In this document: positions 13,001-25,509 of the stretch, one piece after another
How the letters are laid out: every line of letters starts with the position of its first letter
How positions within the stretch are numbered: the first letter of the stretch is position 1
From: Tribonema minus
Taxonomy: Eukaryota; Sar; Xanthophyceae; Tribonematales; Tribonemataceae
Length of the DNA: 64,000 bases
Reading direction: 5' to 3'
Assembly (NCBI GenBank): GCA_017506865.1
Contig: JAFCMP010000112.1
Coordinates: forward strand, 930,001 to 994,000
Made by a program: the position numbers and the translations under genes
The notes under the pieces: generated by a model
Seen by the model: only the letters and a program-made list of their open reading frames with translations
The model's database searches: none
What the model was told of the DNA's origin: nothing

Positions 13001-15828
13001 ATCGTGGCACAGCAGCAAAGGACAATCATGATGGTGGCGCCACACGCACATTCATTTTGTGACATGTTATTTGACCGATGATGTTGCGCTGGCAATATCG
13101 CAACATGCGTGTTACTTGAATGGCCATTGCCATATTGGGTTCTGTGAATTGCTGCTGCAGCGGTCTGCTTGGTGTGGACCGAACATGCATGAGTGAATGA
13201 GCCTCCATAGCATTGCAATGTGTCCATGATGGCTTTCTGCTTTGCAGCACGCTCCAACCCAATGCTGTTGATGGTACTACCGCTGGCAGCAATTTAGAGC
13301 CGTGGATGTCAGGTTCATTCACGCTATCACATTTAAAACATTTGAGTATGATATTTTACATACAGATAGCATGCGCGCAGTTTGCAAAAAAATTCTCTAC
13401 GCCACGTTCACCAAGGTCAAATACCTCAATGCGCACATCACCATTCCGGATTGGCAACTTCAGAGTAAACATTTGCCATACATTTGAGTATGTTAATTTT
13501 ACATACAGATAGCATGAGCGTAGTTTTCAACGTGTTTCCCTACGTCACGTTCACCAAGGTGAAACACTTCAATGCGTGCATCACTTCCGGACCGGCAACT
13601 TCACCTTCAAGTTGAACATTTGCCATACGTCACACGGTTTTCAGCAGTATGTAGAAGAATAACCCCTCCCACGCAGTCAAAGACGGGGAAAATGAATATT
13701 ATGAGCCCATGTTGCAATGCCTACGTGAACTTAAAATCATGCCCCAGCTATGCAGTAATGCAACATCAAGTCAAGCGGGCAAGCAAAATTTGCACTTGCC
13801 TGCCATGTTGAATCGCCCAGCTTCCCCTTGAGCTTCTCCTTCACATTCTTGACGAAGTGCCACTCGCAGACGAGGTGCACTGTTCCTGGCCAGGAAAGCC
13901 CCATGGCAGCTTCCGCAGCAAAATCCCTGCAATGGAGGTGAAAAGCAGATGTTGCATGCGCATGTGAGACGGCTGTGCGCAAGGCGGGCTACTGGGCACA
14001 CTGACAATGATATCATTGACATCCCCACCATAATTCGCACACCTGTCTGTGAAGCACACACGAGGGTGCTTGCCGTCCACCATTTTCACGTAGTGGTCAA
14101 AGAACCACATGAATGCCTCTGTGTCCTCCTTGTCCAAGACTGCCTGGCAGAAGAGTCGTGTCCTGTACACCAAGAGCGCCGCAGTGAGTCGCAGTGAGAA
14201 AATGAATGCATCGCTCAGCAACATGCAGTCAATTGTTAAGAACAGTGAAAAAGCAGTGTAGTCCATCAGCATTTGGCAGCTATACAGTATCGCTGACTGC
14301 CATGTCAATCACTGCAGTTTGGTGACGGCATGCATTCAGCATTATTACATACTGCTCACTTGCTCTCGCCGTTCACTCCAACGATCACGCTCAGTGGCAG
14401 GCCATACTTGGTGGTGCCAAAAGTGCAGTCCTGCACAGGCGGCACAAAAGCATAGAAGTTGAGCGGAACATGATGTGTTGTCATTTCGTCATACAGCGAT
14501 AATTTCCTATGAGCCGTTGATGACCACCTCCATCATGGTGTGCGAATGTAGCTGAGCCAAATCATTTGGGCAAATATGAGTTTCAGTATGCACACTGTGA
14601 CTGCATTGGTGCTGGGTTTTCCAGAGGCAGCTGCTGATCAAGTAGTAAGCGATGACAATGACACGGTGACACCAGTCAATTGCAGCGCACTGGCAATTAC
14701 ATACAGTACATCGTCAAAATATTCAGACCATGGGGTGGCAAGAGGGACAAAGTATACTGCCTTAAGACTAGGTACGTCATGATGCTGCATGAGTTGAGTG
14801 CAGCAGCCATGGAAGCATCACCGGTGCAGTAACAGCAGCATACCTGTTGGACTACATCTAGGCCAAAGTCCTTAGCGGCTCGACCTGCTCCTGAGTAGCT
14901 CAAAAAGCGCGCCTGAACGTGCAGTCCTCCTGAAGGTCGTATGATGCGTGTCCTCCGTTGGCCTTCACCTCGCAGAGCGCTGCGATGAACTCTTTGCTAT
15001 CACCCTTGGTGAATGCAATGCGTGCTCTGACGTCAGCTTTTGTGTTGTTCAGCAGGGCGAGAGCTGATTGATCAAAAACCGCTGTGAAGTCACCGCCGAA
15101 ATGATGAGTCACGACAGTCTGCTGAAGCACCTTGCCACTCATAGTTGGTGCGGCACTCCAGTTCCTGACGTTCTGGATGATGTCATCTGTGAGGTCTTCC
15201 CTGGTGATGATGCGACCTGTATTACCAGGTGGCGCCACCGGTTCAGTCATGGCACTCCGCGCGTGATTGTGGCCCTCGTGGAATGATGTGAGTTGGGAAA
15301 TTGCCCATGGTGGCTCGTGGCTGGCATTCTGGCATGAGTTCTCATCTGGTGCTATGTGCTGCTCCTTTGACACTGACTGTTGTCTGAGCTTTACAAGCCA
15401 CTTGCACTCGCACTTGATGCATGTGCTTGCGACTGCACGACGCTGCGCTTCTGGGTGCGTCTCTGAGCGCTTGCGAGGTGGTTTGTCAGCACAATGGCAG
15501 ATAATCCAGAACAGAGGAGGGCTGCGTTGTTTGCTCTTGCAGTATACCTTGAAGCCAGCACTGGCAGCATACGTCTGCACCGCATCGATGGCATGCTGCC
15601 GGGTTGCAAACAGCCTGCTGTTGAGGTCAGCACAGACCTGAAAATGGCGAGGCAGAAAACAGCAAAGCTATCAGGCAGGGATGCTGTACAGATCAAGGCA
15701 AGTATTGCATTACAGACAGGTATATACGCTCCTTAACAGAGGAACCAGACACGTACCTCAGCGTCTGTCACGTTGTGGACCGCAGCAGTCTGTAACGAAG
15801 GCGCTGACAGCTCCTGGAGCTGTTCCAT
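10001..15828 (-). CDS. MULE transposase with FAR1-type finger, SWIM finger and PDZ-like domain
   Basis: Exons, in order on the minus strand: 15757-15828 (ATG start), 14844-15637, 14360-14430, 14043-14162, 13800-13926, 12343-12871 and 10001-11853. Their phases join exactly; the 13926-13800 exon uses a GC donor (GCAAGT). The product is about 1190 residues. The N-terminus holds a FAR1/WRKY-GCM1-like zinc finger (C.C..C.C..H.H, the last part HEGHNH). The MULE core follows: DCTFGTTKYGLPL with the first Asp, FTDRDFAAEA with the second, and the CEWHFVKN motif. INSTQRCEVYFAKIKSEL closes the core. Next come a SWIM finger (CTCLETM...CRHV) and a PDZ-like domain (SLGVELGF ... HVGDSVTAIDGRRLQG). A long tail of Ala-Pro-Thr repeats ends in a basic KRARG/KKKK patch. 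An apparent one-base frameshift lies near 14915. MULE transposases cut and paste their own element. Confidence 0.85.
10510..10930 (-). repeat. Ala-rich repeat region of the transposase tail
   Basis: GC-rich imperfect repeats of about 60-70 bp encode runs of Ala separated by APLVRSLDAAPAT. Repeats of GCN/GNC triplets leave most other frames open, so overlapping reading frames here are shadows. Confidence 0.8.
13343..13640. repeat. Two-copy 147-bp repeat in a MULE intron
   Basis: The unit starts CATTTGAGTATG, contains TTTTACATACAGATAGCATG and ends near AACATTTGCCATAC. It occurs twice in tandem between transposase exons 13800-13926 and 12343-12871. Confidence 0.7.
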
Positions 15829-16112
15829 CTCAGGATCTGTGGCGCCACAACAGGAACTGAATTCAGCAAAAGCGAATACGTTTTGTGCTCACGCAGGGTT
15901 CAAGCGCATACTTATAAATGTACGTAACTTGATGCGTTGCTTGGTGCTGTGTGCTCCACTCAATGGTGCACAAGCAACTTGTCCAACGTGAACACACAGA
16001 CAAGCAGTAGTGCGGCAACGACAGTTGGCGCAGTGAGAGGTGCATTTCGCGTGACGCCGCACCTGGAGAGCTGTGGCGGTCGCCAAGGCCTCAAAAGTTG
16101 TCAGTGTATCAA

Positions 16113-16298
16113 GCTCTGCAAGCCTCGCCCCATCCGCCAACGCTCTGCTGGTGTAGTAGCTGTCGTACGCCACCAGGGCGCTTTGCTGGGCACAATGAGT
16201 GTCTCTTCGGGTGCGACAGCAGCGCAGTTCTCAGCGGATGACGTGGCCTACCTGGCCCACGAGATATTTGGGCCAGGCTGGCCCAAATATGGGCTTCG
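16113..16298 (-). repeat. MULE right terminal inverted repeat
   Basis: The reverse complement matches 7160-7360 with scattered single-base differences. Its own copy of the 27-bp palindrome lies at 16264-16290. Confidence 0.92.
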
Positions 16299-16308
16299 TG
16301 TAGCACCC
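16299..16308 (+). repeat. Target-site duplication of the MULE, right copy
   Basis: TGTAGCACCC, identical to 7150-7159. Confidence 0.9.
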
Positions 16309-17351
16309 AGCTGCTTTCTGTCTGCGCCTTGATGCTTTTGATGGTCACATGGGCTGGACGTACTGAGTGACATGTATGCAACTGGCAGCTGTGCACACTG
16401 GCATTGCATGTTGGCTCATATGTTCACATGTACCTTGCGCTGACTCATCTCTCTTTTACCGGTTGAAGTTGAGTCCAGGCACCTTCTCCTCCTCCTGCAT
16501 GTCAGCGGTTACAGGTGTAACTGACAGAGGCTGTTTTTTTTTGGAAAAAAAAAAAGCGAAGATACGCCGCTGTCATCTTACCCCTTGTGGGCTGTTCTAG
16601 GAGCGACAGCTGGTGCGCCAGGCAAGCCATGGCGGCACCCGGCACATGGTGAGTGGCCGGCTTATCTGATCAATTGAAAGTGGCGCGGCGGTAGACAGTC
16701 CAGGCTAGCGGTCGACAGTCCAGGCTAGCGGCCTCTGGCTAGGGCTGGCACACTTACTGCCCCGTAATTGCGACCACCGCTGGTTTGCGACGAAAGACGT
16801 GCATGTTTACATTCAGTGCCACTTTGCAAGCTCTGGTGCGTCAACTGTAGATCCTGACATGTTTTTGTGACCACGCTGACTGATGTGTCGTCGACGAAGT
16901 GGGCCTTGTTTCAGTGTAGGAGCATTCGCCTGCCCCTACTTTTTAATACTGTGGTTGGAGGAATAATACTGCCACGCCACAGGTGCTTTGTAGTGTAAAG
17001 GTCCAGAAGTAGCTGGGCTGTGGATGCTGTCAGGCACAGTGGTATTTGCGCTGCTGGCTTGTATGCATTCAATTGCCTATACATCCCTGGCGAATAATTG
17101 CTAGGCATTGTCAGCAATTGCACATCAGCTTGATAGTATCAAACAGAGACATGGCACTGCAGCAGGTGCGCACGCCGTCCGTGCTCCGCTCCGAGCCAAC
17201 TTCAACTTTTGCAGTCCACAAATCCCTGACAAGTCGCAGGGCCTCTGCGGCGCCTCGTGCTCCCACTCAACAACCGCAAGCATTCAGCAACCTCCCCCCT
17301 GCTTCACACACATTCCTCAAATCCCGTTCCCCCCCGTCCGTGACGACGCAG
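16309..17351. other. Spacer and probable 5' part of the membrane-protein gene
   Basis: One exon-like segment, 16601-16648, lies between TTCTAG and GTGAGT and would read ERQLVRQASHGGTRHM. An ATG at 17151 (MALQQ, with a possible donor after it) could begin the downstream gene. Neither can be proved. Short A/T runs occur around 16535-16555. Confidence 0.3.
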
Positions 17352-20300
17352 GTGGACGGACGTGACCCCCTGGACCCCCCCCGACTACGCCCCCCTCCCC
17401 TACTCCCCCTCCGGCGCGGCGCGCCTCAACCATGCGCTCTTCGGCGCCCTGCGCGACAGCACCTTCGACTACCATGACGGGGGCTACAGGCAGGGGCTGG
17501 CGGCGGGCGCGGGGACGCTGGCGGCGATCGCGGCAGTGCTCGTCGTCGTGTTCCCGCTGGCGTACCACCTGCTGGGGAACCGCGCAGGTGGGGCGCTGAT
17601 CCGTGAGACACCTTCTTGAAGTTGATGCATACAGTGCCTTGCACGCAGGGCGGTGGAAGCTGCGGCGCAGCTTGAAGTTTGCACATGAAGCACCTCGCAC
17701 GCAGGGCGGTGGAACTTGCAGCGCAGCCCCCGTTGGTGCTTGCAGGGCGGCGAACATTGCAACACAGCGCTCACAGAGCGTCGTTGCTGAGGGGCGCAGG
17801 GGGCAGGGGGTCATGGCGGGGAGTGCGTCGCGCTGCTACGGAGGGCGAGCGCGTGCTGCGTGGCGCGGTTTCTGCTGAGCAGCTGCGCGTCCGCCGCGTG
17901 CTCGCAGACGAGACGGCATTCCGATGCCAGTGCCGCCTGCGGCAGGTCAACGCGTTGCGCGGTCGGACTTCTTGGCGTAGCTGAGGTAGCCGCAAAGTGG
18001 TAGGCGGCCCAATCGTGTGGTGCGACTGACGCGCGGACAGGTCATGTGTCGCGCGGCTTTCGCCAAGGCAGCGCAGCAGTGCATGCGCCGGGTGGCATCG
18101 CTGGTGGCTGTGCCTCATGGGCATGTGCATTTCTTGCGAGCTCACGACTTGCAGTCCGACACTTCGAGCCTCCAGGCGCCGACAGCTTGAAGGCAGCAGC
18201 GCGCGCAGCATCGTGCACGGTGCTGCCTGTCACTCTTCCCAGTTCTCGAGAAAAGTACGAGTGGCCTGCTTGCGCACTGCGAGCAGCGCTGCGCGACGTC
18301 TTGTAACGACCAAATCACACCAGCTGCTGACCCCCCATCCCGCCGCCCGCGCTCGCACGACACCGACGGCGCAGGCGCCTGCGGGCGCGCCAAGGCGCAC
18401 CAACCCGGACGCGGCGGCGCACACGCACTGTTCTGGGTCTCCTGGGCGGGGCTGCTGGCGGGCGTGGTCCTCTCCGCCATTGGCTTCCTGAGGTTCTCCA
18501 AACAGGTATGTACGCGGAGAGAGCGCCAATGAGCTGAGTGGTGACAGCGTAGCCCGCGAGCGCCGCGCAGCGGTAGCAGCTTCAGCTGCGCAGCGCTAGC
18601 GGGCGTGTTGTGTGTGCACGGCGCGCCGCAGCGTGCGAACGGCCATGCGAGCCCGCCGCCAACGGCCGCTTTCGTCATGTAGAAGTACTCTGCGGTATCG
18701 ACAGCTTGGCTGCATTCCGCATCTGATGTGCGTGACATCGCCGACATGCTGAGGCCGGCCAGCCGCAACCGAGGGCACATTCTCTGATGGCTGCCTCACC
18801 GTTCAATGGTGGATACGCGGCGCGCGGCTTGTAATGAGCTTACAGGCCGGCAGCGCGCACACGACCGGGGGTGTGCGCTGGGGCCGCACTGCGATCTTCT
18901 CGACCGGAGCATGATTGCGGTATCCGCTCCATGGGTTGCGGCCGTGCGCCGCCGCCATTTGCAGCCGCGCTCGCATGTGTTTTACGGCTGCTGGCGCGCC
19001 GTGCATGCGACACGACTTGGTAACAGCAACAACCGCCTACGTGCTCCTGTGCGCATGCTGGCGTGCGGCGACGCTGTCACAGACATCGAGCAGTGCACCC
19101 GCTGCAACAGATTTTACGGCCGGCTCCGCTCACTTGACGTTCACCCCGCCGCTGCTCTTCACTGAGCGGTAATAAGCGGTGAGCATGCGTGCTGAGGTGC
19201 TGAGCGCTGCTGCCGCTGCTGCTGCAGGTCACCGCCGCTGGCAGCGACGTCGCGCGGATTCACGACTCCCTGTCTTCGGCGCAGTCGCTGGCAATCAACG
19301 GTGAGGGCATCGCGGTCACTGCCACATCGCTCAGCAGCATATTGAACCGTTCAGGTGGCATGCCAGTGCCGCCCCGGCCACTGCCATGCACGCACTCCAT
19401 GTTATGCTTCTATTGCAGCTGCCTTGCCCTGTCTCGCACTGGCGGCGCCTCAGAGGGTCTTCAAAAGTAGGTCACTTAGCCTTTGCTATCAGTGCAGTTG
19501 TCACGTGCTGACTGTACTCCACTCCTCTGCAAGCACCGCCATTCAGGTTTCATGTTATTTGGTTGGCGCGGCCGAGTGCGGCAGGGTTAAAGCACAGGAA
19601 CCCTGATCTTGTGTTTTTTCTTTCGTCCAGTGCAGTCTCTACTCAAGCTGCATACACCGATAATTTGTTAGTATATGCTGAAGAGCGGTAGCTACAACTG
19701 GTCTCTCTGCGCTGAACTTTGCCGCTTACACAATCCGCTGCTGCACGTTCGCCACATGCACGTTGCAAAGCGCCTGGATGGATAAGAGCGCATGGGTTGC
19801 GGTTACACAGACCGCTGCCAGACTTCAAGTGCCAATGAGACCCCCCCCCGCTGCCCCCACGCGCTCGCCGCCGCCGCCGCCGCCACAGTGTCCAACGCGA
19901 TGGAGGACCTGAAGACCACCACCGACCTGTCCGCCGCCGCCGTGGACACGTGCACCGGCGGCCAGGTGGACATGGCCGCCGCTGACGGCGCGCTCAACGC
20001 CGCCGCCATCGCCGCCGCGTCCGTCGCCGCCAACGCAGACCTGCAGGAGGCCATCGCCAAGGTGTGAGCATGTGTTTGTTCAAGTTCATGCCGCAGTCAC
20101 ATTTGTCCGACAGTGGCTCGAGGCATACGTGGCAAGTGGGACATGCAAGGTGTACGGCGCTGCGGCGCGGTGCGGTGACTCCGGGCTGCGCTGACGAGGA
20201 GCGGCCGCTGGCTGTTGCCGACGCAACGTACAGGCGGCGGCGCTGCGTGTGTGATTGCCGGCACCGCGGCGGACGCGTGCGCCAGCGCAGGTAGTGGGGG

Positions 20301-23300
20301 CTGCCTGAGCACATGCACGGGCCATCATGGCTGCCAAGCAGCGCCGTGCGCTCGCGCACTCTCGCAGGCCGCAGCAGCTGTCAGCGCTCTCCCAGTTGAG
20401 TTGAACATATGGTAGCACCACTGAGTCATTCACAGCGCCGTGCAGTAGACACGCCCACCTGTGCACCGTCCACCAGCATACAGTACACAGTTTCATGACA
20501 CGTGCGCCGCGCCGCGCCGCCGCAGAGCGACGACTGGTCGCGGCAGATGAGGGCGACGGCGGGGCTGCGCATCGCCGGCATCGTCGTGCTCGTCGTGCTG
20601 TGCGCGGTGTTCCTGGCGAGCTTCGCGGTCCTCACGCGCCGCGCCATTGCCAAGGGTGAGCAGCATTGTCACATCGCCATGATGCAGCGTTTTGCCGGGC
20701 TGCGGTGCATTGCCAGATTGCCATGATGTGGCGTTTTGGCGGGCTGCAGCGCGTGCAACGTGCGTGCCATAGTGATAGAGCGCAGAGCGTTTTTGCCGGC
20801 GTATTTGCAAGCATGCTCCTGGACGCTTTCTAGAGTGTGCAACTGCATTATGAGAGCTTTGTAAGTGCAAACGCCGCCCCCCTGATGCAGTATCAGTGCT
20901 ACGCCGTGAAGAAATGTAGCCGCCACTTTATTCCCACTGTGCACATATGCGGTGCGCATGAGCCACTACTCGCAGCAAGGTGCTCACCCTCTCCCTCCCC
21001 CCCCCCCCCCCCGTGCCAGGCTTCCAGCACCCCAGGAAGGGCTGCTCGAGGCACTTTGTGCGCGTACTCGTGCTGCTGGCCCTGCTGCTGGAGCTCGGCG
21101 GGTGGGTCGCCGCCGCCGCCTTTATTCTGCTGGCGATGCTCAGCGGCGATTTCTGCCAGGCACCGGACGCCAGCGCCCGGACGCTTCCGCCGGACAACGC
21201 GCTGAAGAACTACTATCTGGTGAGGCGGGGGTCGGCGACTGTGCGCGTGTGTGTGCGCGGTCAGTGGCCTACTGTTTGGGGGTAGTCTGCGAGCTGTGCT
21301 CGAGAGGTAATGCGTGTGCCTGGCTGGGCTCCTGCCTGTTGCCGTTGCAGCGATGCCGTGACGCGTCTGCCTGACGGTGCACGCGACAATTACTATATGG
21401 TGGGATCAAGCTGGTGACTTGCGTGTGTGCGCGGTGACCCTATATCAAACAGTTTGCAAAGCTGAGGTTTTTCACTTGAGGCAGTATACTCAAAAGCGCG
21501 TGATGTGATGTATGGTCCTCCTGGCCACATCATCGTGTTGGACAGCTACGCTGGCAGGGCACTACCGTTACCAATGCATAGCAGCAGAGGAAGCAGAGGC
21601 GCTGGATGCGGCTTGCGCGTGTGCGAAAAGAGAAGTGATCATTAAGATGCACCAAGGACATGGTGGCGAAATAGAGGCGGGGGCATAACCTTCCCCAGAA
21701 CTTGACAGAACCTGCCAGAACTTGCAAAGAAACGTCCAAGGGCAACCTGTGAATGTTCCAGAATACTTTCTAATGTACCAGGAATGCTCCATATTCCAAC
21801 AATCGTCAAGCTCTGCCAGGAGGTGCACGCCGATGCCATACGCCGCCACCGACCAAACACCTGAGATCGGTTTTTTATCGGTTTTGACAACAGTCGCTGA
21901 TGCTGAGCGCTGCCTTGGGCGCCCGCCTGCACGCCACCTCACGCTTCAGTCAGCACCTAAGACCGTGTCTGTGGCCACCTGCCAACGTGTACGCGCGCTC
22001 GCAGACGTGCGGCGGCGCGGAGACCAACGCGGTGGCGCAGTCCCTGCAGGCCGCGCAGCAGCTGGTGCTGACGTTAATGACCGACATCTTTGACGCCTTC
22101 ACCAAGGCCGCTGAGGTGAGCTGTGACAGTGACCAGTTGCTGTTGCAACAGGCATACATAGAAGCTTCGACAGACCTTAAAAATCAACGACGAATACACC
22201 GAGAAGCGTACCAGGTGAAGTTCAACAGGTTTGCGAACACGCGCGCGCCCGCCCGCTCTCAGAGCGCTGCCACCGAACAGCTTCACCAATGTCGTGGCGA
22301 GCCGCGCCGCGCCGAGCCGCGCCGTGTTTGCTGCGTTGTGAGGGTGCGCGTCTGCACACCGCTGCATGTAACCCTTGTGAGCGCTGACGCTGGTCTGCCA
22401 TTGCGCCTGCACTTGGGGCACATGCGATGCTGCAGCCCCTTCTGATCCAGTGATGCATAGCACAGCAGGCGCGTCAGCGACCGCGTTCCCCCATGCATGC
22501 AGCCCGCTGCAGCACGTCTCAGTTCAGTGGCTGATGCGCGTGCTGTGCGCAATCGCAGGCGCAGCCAAAGTGCGCGGCGGTCGCCAACAATGAGATCGAC
22601 GGCATCAGCAACGCCGCCTATGACATCAACGCGGACATCGCGCGCGCGCTGGACCTCACCAGCTGCAAGAACGTCAACAGCATATATGTGGCATCCATTC
22701 ACGGGGTGAGTAGCTAATGACTGAGTGTATCTGTTGCTGCATTATAGTGAGCTTGAATCATTGCGTTCGATAATGCGCTTGTTTAGTTGCACTTGCTGCA
22801 TTATATTGAGCTTGAATCATTGCGTTCGATAATGCGCTTGTTCAGTTGCAGAAGCTGAGGATCATTGCAAGTGTTGTCTGTACTCAGCTATGATGTAATC
22901 GGTGATGTCATGCCGACCTACTGTACAGGCGTCGATCGAAGGCTCTCTGGATTACGCTACTCACTCAATGCGTGGATGGAAGCTGACAAATGAGGCTACC
23001 CCTCAGCCAGAGTGCACGCCATGCAACTTTCAAAGATAGGTTTGATATTGTTGTCCAGCTGTGACTCTAAGCTCTCTTGATGGTCGTGCGGTGCGACGTG
23101 CACACACACCATGCAGCCATAAGGACTGAGGCGAACTACCAAGGCGGACTGCAGTCCTGAACCCGCAATGCTGTTTGGTCGTGGACTCTGATGAGCGTTC
23201 GCGGCGCAAACGCACCAACAGTCTGTGCACGCAGTTCGCTATGGCGCACCCTCCCCCCATGGTCTCGATTGCCCTACTGCTGACAATCCGCTGCTGGACT

Positions 23301-23976
23301 GAGTCTCATCGCACCCCCGCTCTGTCGCCCCCGCCCCCTGCGGCGCAGACCATGTGCCGCGGCGGCAACCGCGCTCTCGCGCTGATCGTGCCCGGCAGCA
23401 TCCTGCTGCTCACGGGCCTCCTGCTCGTGGTCATGCTGTGGCGCCTCATTGAGACGCAGGCGCACGCCGACGTACAGCTGCGGCCGCCCGCTCACCAGGT
23501 GACTGAGCCGCTGACGGGCCTTGAAGCCTGATTCAACGTCATGTTCACCGATGCACTGGTGGCCGCATGCCATTTCGATGGTGCACTGTGGCAGTGTCCA
23601 AGCCCGCCCGCCCAACCACTCGTTCCACCAGAGCAAGCTACATGTCGAAACGCACCAGACGTCGCTGCGCTGCGGCGGCGCCACGGTGCGCGGCGCCTTT
23701 GCAACAATCCCAGCAAAGCGCGCGTCTCACGCGGCCTCGAATATCTCTCTCCTTTTGCAGGCGCCAGCCCCTCCCCCCGCTCGCCCCGCCGCCGCCCCCC
23801 CCGCCGTGGCCGCTGTCGGCGCACAGCCCGCAGGCGCAGTGAACCAGGCCGGCCCGCTGCGGCGGCGGAGCACGGCCAACAAACCGGGGTTCCCGGTGTA
23901 CGACTTTGACTCCGTAGACGTCAGCAAGAGCCGCAGGGGCAGCAGCAAACGGCCGTCCGTGAGTGGCATGGCATGA
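17352..23976 (+). CDS. Five-helix tweety/prominin-like membrane protein (5' end unresolved)
   Basis: Exons with matching GT-AG phases: 17352-17587, 18375-18505, 19228-19300, 19889-20061, 20526-20655, 21020-21219, 22005-22115, 22559-22705, 23349-23498 and 23761-23976 (TGA). A further exon at about 22929-23030 (ASIEGSLDYATHSMRGWKL) is possible. Five membrane segments are visible: LAAIAAVLVVVFPLAYHLL, FWVSWAGLLAGVVLSAIGFL, IVVLVVLCAVFLASFAVL, VLVLLALLLELGGWVAAAAF and LIVPGSILLLTGLLLVVMLW. The two long loops between helices 2-3 and 4-5 contain Cys (TCTGG, TCGG, PKCAAV, SCKN). That topology, and the FDYHDGGY segment before helix 1, fit the uncharacterised plant membrane-protein family related to tweety/prominin. 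The C-tail is Pro/Ala-rich then basic. Such proteins sit in the plasma membrane. Function here is unknown, and the N-terminal exon or exons are not found. Confidence 0.7.
22733..22850. repeat. 59-bp tandem duplication in an intron
   Basis: The unit beginning TTGCTGCATTATA and containing TTGCGTTCGATAATGCGCTT is present twice, almost identical, just after exon 22559-22705. Confidence 0.85.
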
Positions 23977-24769
23977 CATCCACTACTTGCCAACTGGCGC
24001 GTCACCGTTAGCAGTTGTGGCGCTGCTGCCGTGTGGCAACGTCCGCAAAGCGGTGCCGGGGTAGCCAGTGCACTGCGATGGGGTGAGGGGATGCGTGCGT
24101 GGTGGCGGCTGCTCAGCGGGTGCTGCAACGAGCACGACGGGTGGCGGCGAACAAATCAGTGTCGCATGTCGAAGTCGATCAGCGGGGAGGTTGCGGATTC
24201 TTGTTGTGGTATGGTGTGCAGAGCACGTGCAAGTGTTTGCTGTATGCAGTGCAGTGAAGGATTCCGGCGGTGCCCGTTGAGCGGTGCCGCGAGCGCACGT
24301 GCAAGTGTCACAAGCGGTGTGTTGACGGCCTCCGGTAGATGTTCTGTCCTTCCCAAAAGAAAATAACACCCGCACGTTGACGGAGCAGAATAGAATAGGC
24401 TGGCTGCTGCAGGCATGTTTAAATATGAATGTGCATCCAGCTGGAAATCATGAACCCTCACGGCCTCTGCTGTCAGCCTGATATTGAGAGGGCAGGCAGT
24501 TGTTGTATGGGCACACTAGCCCAGTGCTGAGCTGCGGGCGCCAGCTAGGGTCAGCCAAGAGAGGCACCGCCAACACGCAGAATTGGCAGAAGTTCACTGG
24601 TTCACAAGTGGAGGTGACAGGTCTGCAGATTTTTCGCACGTGCTCCATCGGTGGTCATGTAAGCACCACTGCACCTTGAAAAAACATTTGAACTGTGTGA
24701 ACGGTGATGATGTGTCTGGGTATGGCATTGCTGTAAAAACACTTAAAAGCTGGATGCTCTCTTCATTAC
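23977..24769. other. Spacer after the membrane-protein gene
   Basis: No gene is supported. Several short open frames on both strands have no recognisable content. Confidence 0.4.
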
Positions 24770-25093
24770 TTATCCCTTAGGGGGGATGGCCCGGGTTGAT
24801 GTACATGTGCAGGTTCCTGCGGGGCTGCGTGTACCATTGTGGTCACAGTGTCTTTCAAAATGCTCATTGACGATCACTCTGACCGACTTCGCGAAACAGC
24901 AGTATGATACCTCCCCCACTTCATATTCGTCAATTTGTCCACCGCCTCTGGGGCCGCCATGTGCATCACCACCCACAAAGAGTACGTCATGTGGAGCGCT
25001 GCCGCCAGAGCGAAGCGCATGCGCGCTGATGCTGTGCCCTTCAATGTAGCGGGCTGGTCTCTGTGAGAAATGACTTTCTTCTTGTGTGTTCAT
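24770..25093 (-). CDS. Hypothetical protein, 107 residues
   Basis: The frame starts at ATG 25093 and reads MNTQEESHFSQRPARYIEGH, then a Gly-rich stretch (GGDAHGGPRGGGQID) and CDHNG...CTCTSTR. I recognise no family. The mixed hydrophilic composition looks more protein-like than neighbouring frames, but there are no splice or homology clues. It may be a remnant of a mobile element. Confidence 0.25.
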   Translation of the reverse strand: MNTQEESHFSQRPARYIEGHSISAHALRSGGSAPHDVLFVGGDAHGGPRGGGQIDEYEVGEVSYCCFAKSVRVIVNEHFERHCDHNGTRSPAGTCTCTSTRAIPPKG

Positions 25094-25509
25094 ACAGCTA
25101 AAGCAAAGGGATATCAAAAAAAGCTTCTTTTGAGACGGCGTCAGCGAGGTTATTAAAAAAACGTATCGAAAAGGCCAGCGTTGATTGGCTGCTCGCGGAG
25201 ACCGGCTTGTTTGATTGGCCGGATGCCACTGAACGGCCGCTCAGGGTCCGGGGAGACCCTATTTTATGCAATAAACACTAGAAACTAGCCGGCCTAGAGC
25301 CGGGACTACTGATGGCAGTCAGCTCCTGTATCAATTGCTTTTCGATTGGAGTTATCGGCGTGAGCTGGAGAGGGATGGGCTTCTGCTGTGTTGAGGATGC
25401 CAAGAACGCTGCCGGTGAGCTTATAGCTCGCCTCCATTTGGGTATCGCTCTGGTGCAATAACGCCAATCAACATGCCCCGTGAAGCTTTATTAACATGCT
25501 GATTGCTAG
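25094..25509. other. Spacer before the tandem arrays
   Basis: No gene is seen. The stretch contains A-runs near 25115 and 25155 and grades into degenerate copies of the array unit from about 25510. Confidence 0.4.

Larger units (their letters stand above)
7160..16298 (-). mobile_element. Autonomous Mutator-like DNA transposon (MULE), 9.1 kb
   Basis: The element is bounded by long inverted repeats (7160-7360 and 16113-16298) that differ at few positions, and by a perfect 10-bp target duplication. It carries a spliced transposase on the minus strand. A 2.6-kb non-transposase part (7361-10000) includes a choline/ethanolamine-kinase-like fragment. The near-identical ends and perfect duplication suggest a young insertion. 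One apparent frameshift near 14915 in the transposase means this copy may not be active. Confidence 0.93.

Noticed and set aside
16601-16648. Short exon-like segment between TTCTAG and GTGAGT
   Set aside because: Only 16 codons; it could be an early exon of the five-helix protein but no phase or homology test is possible.
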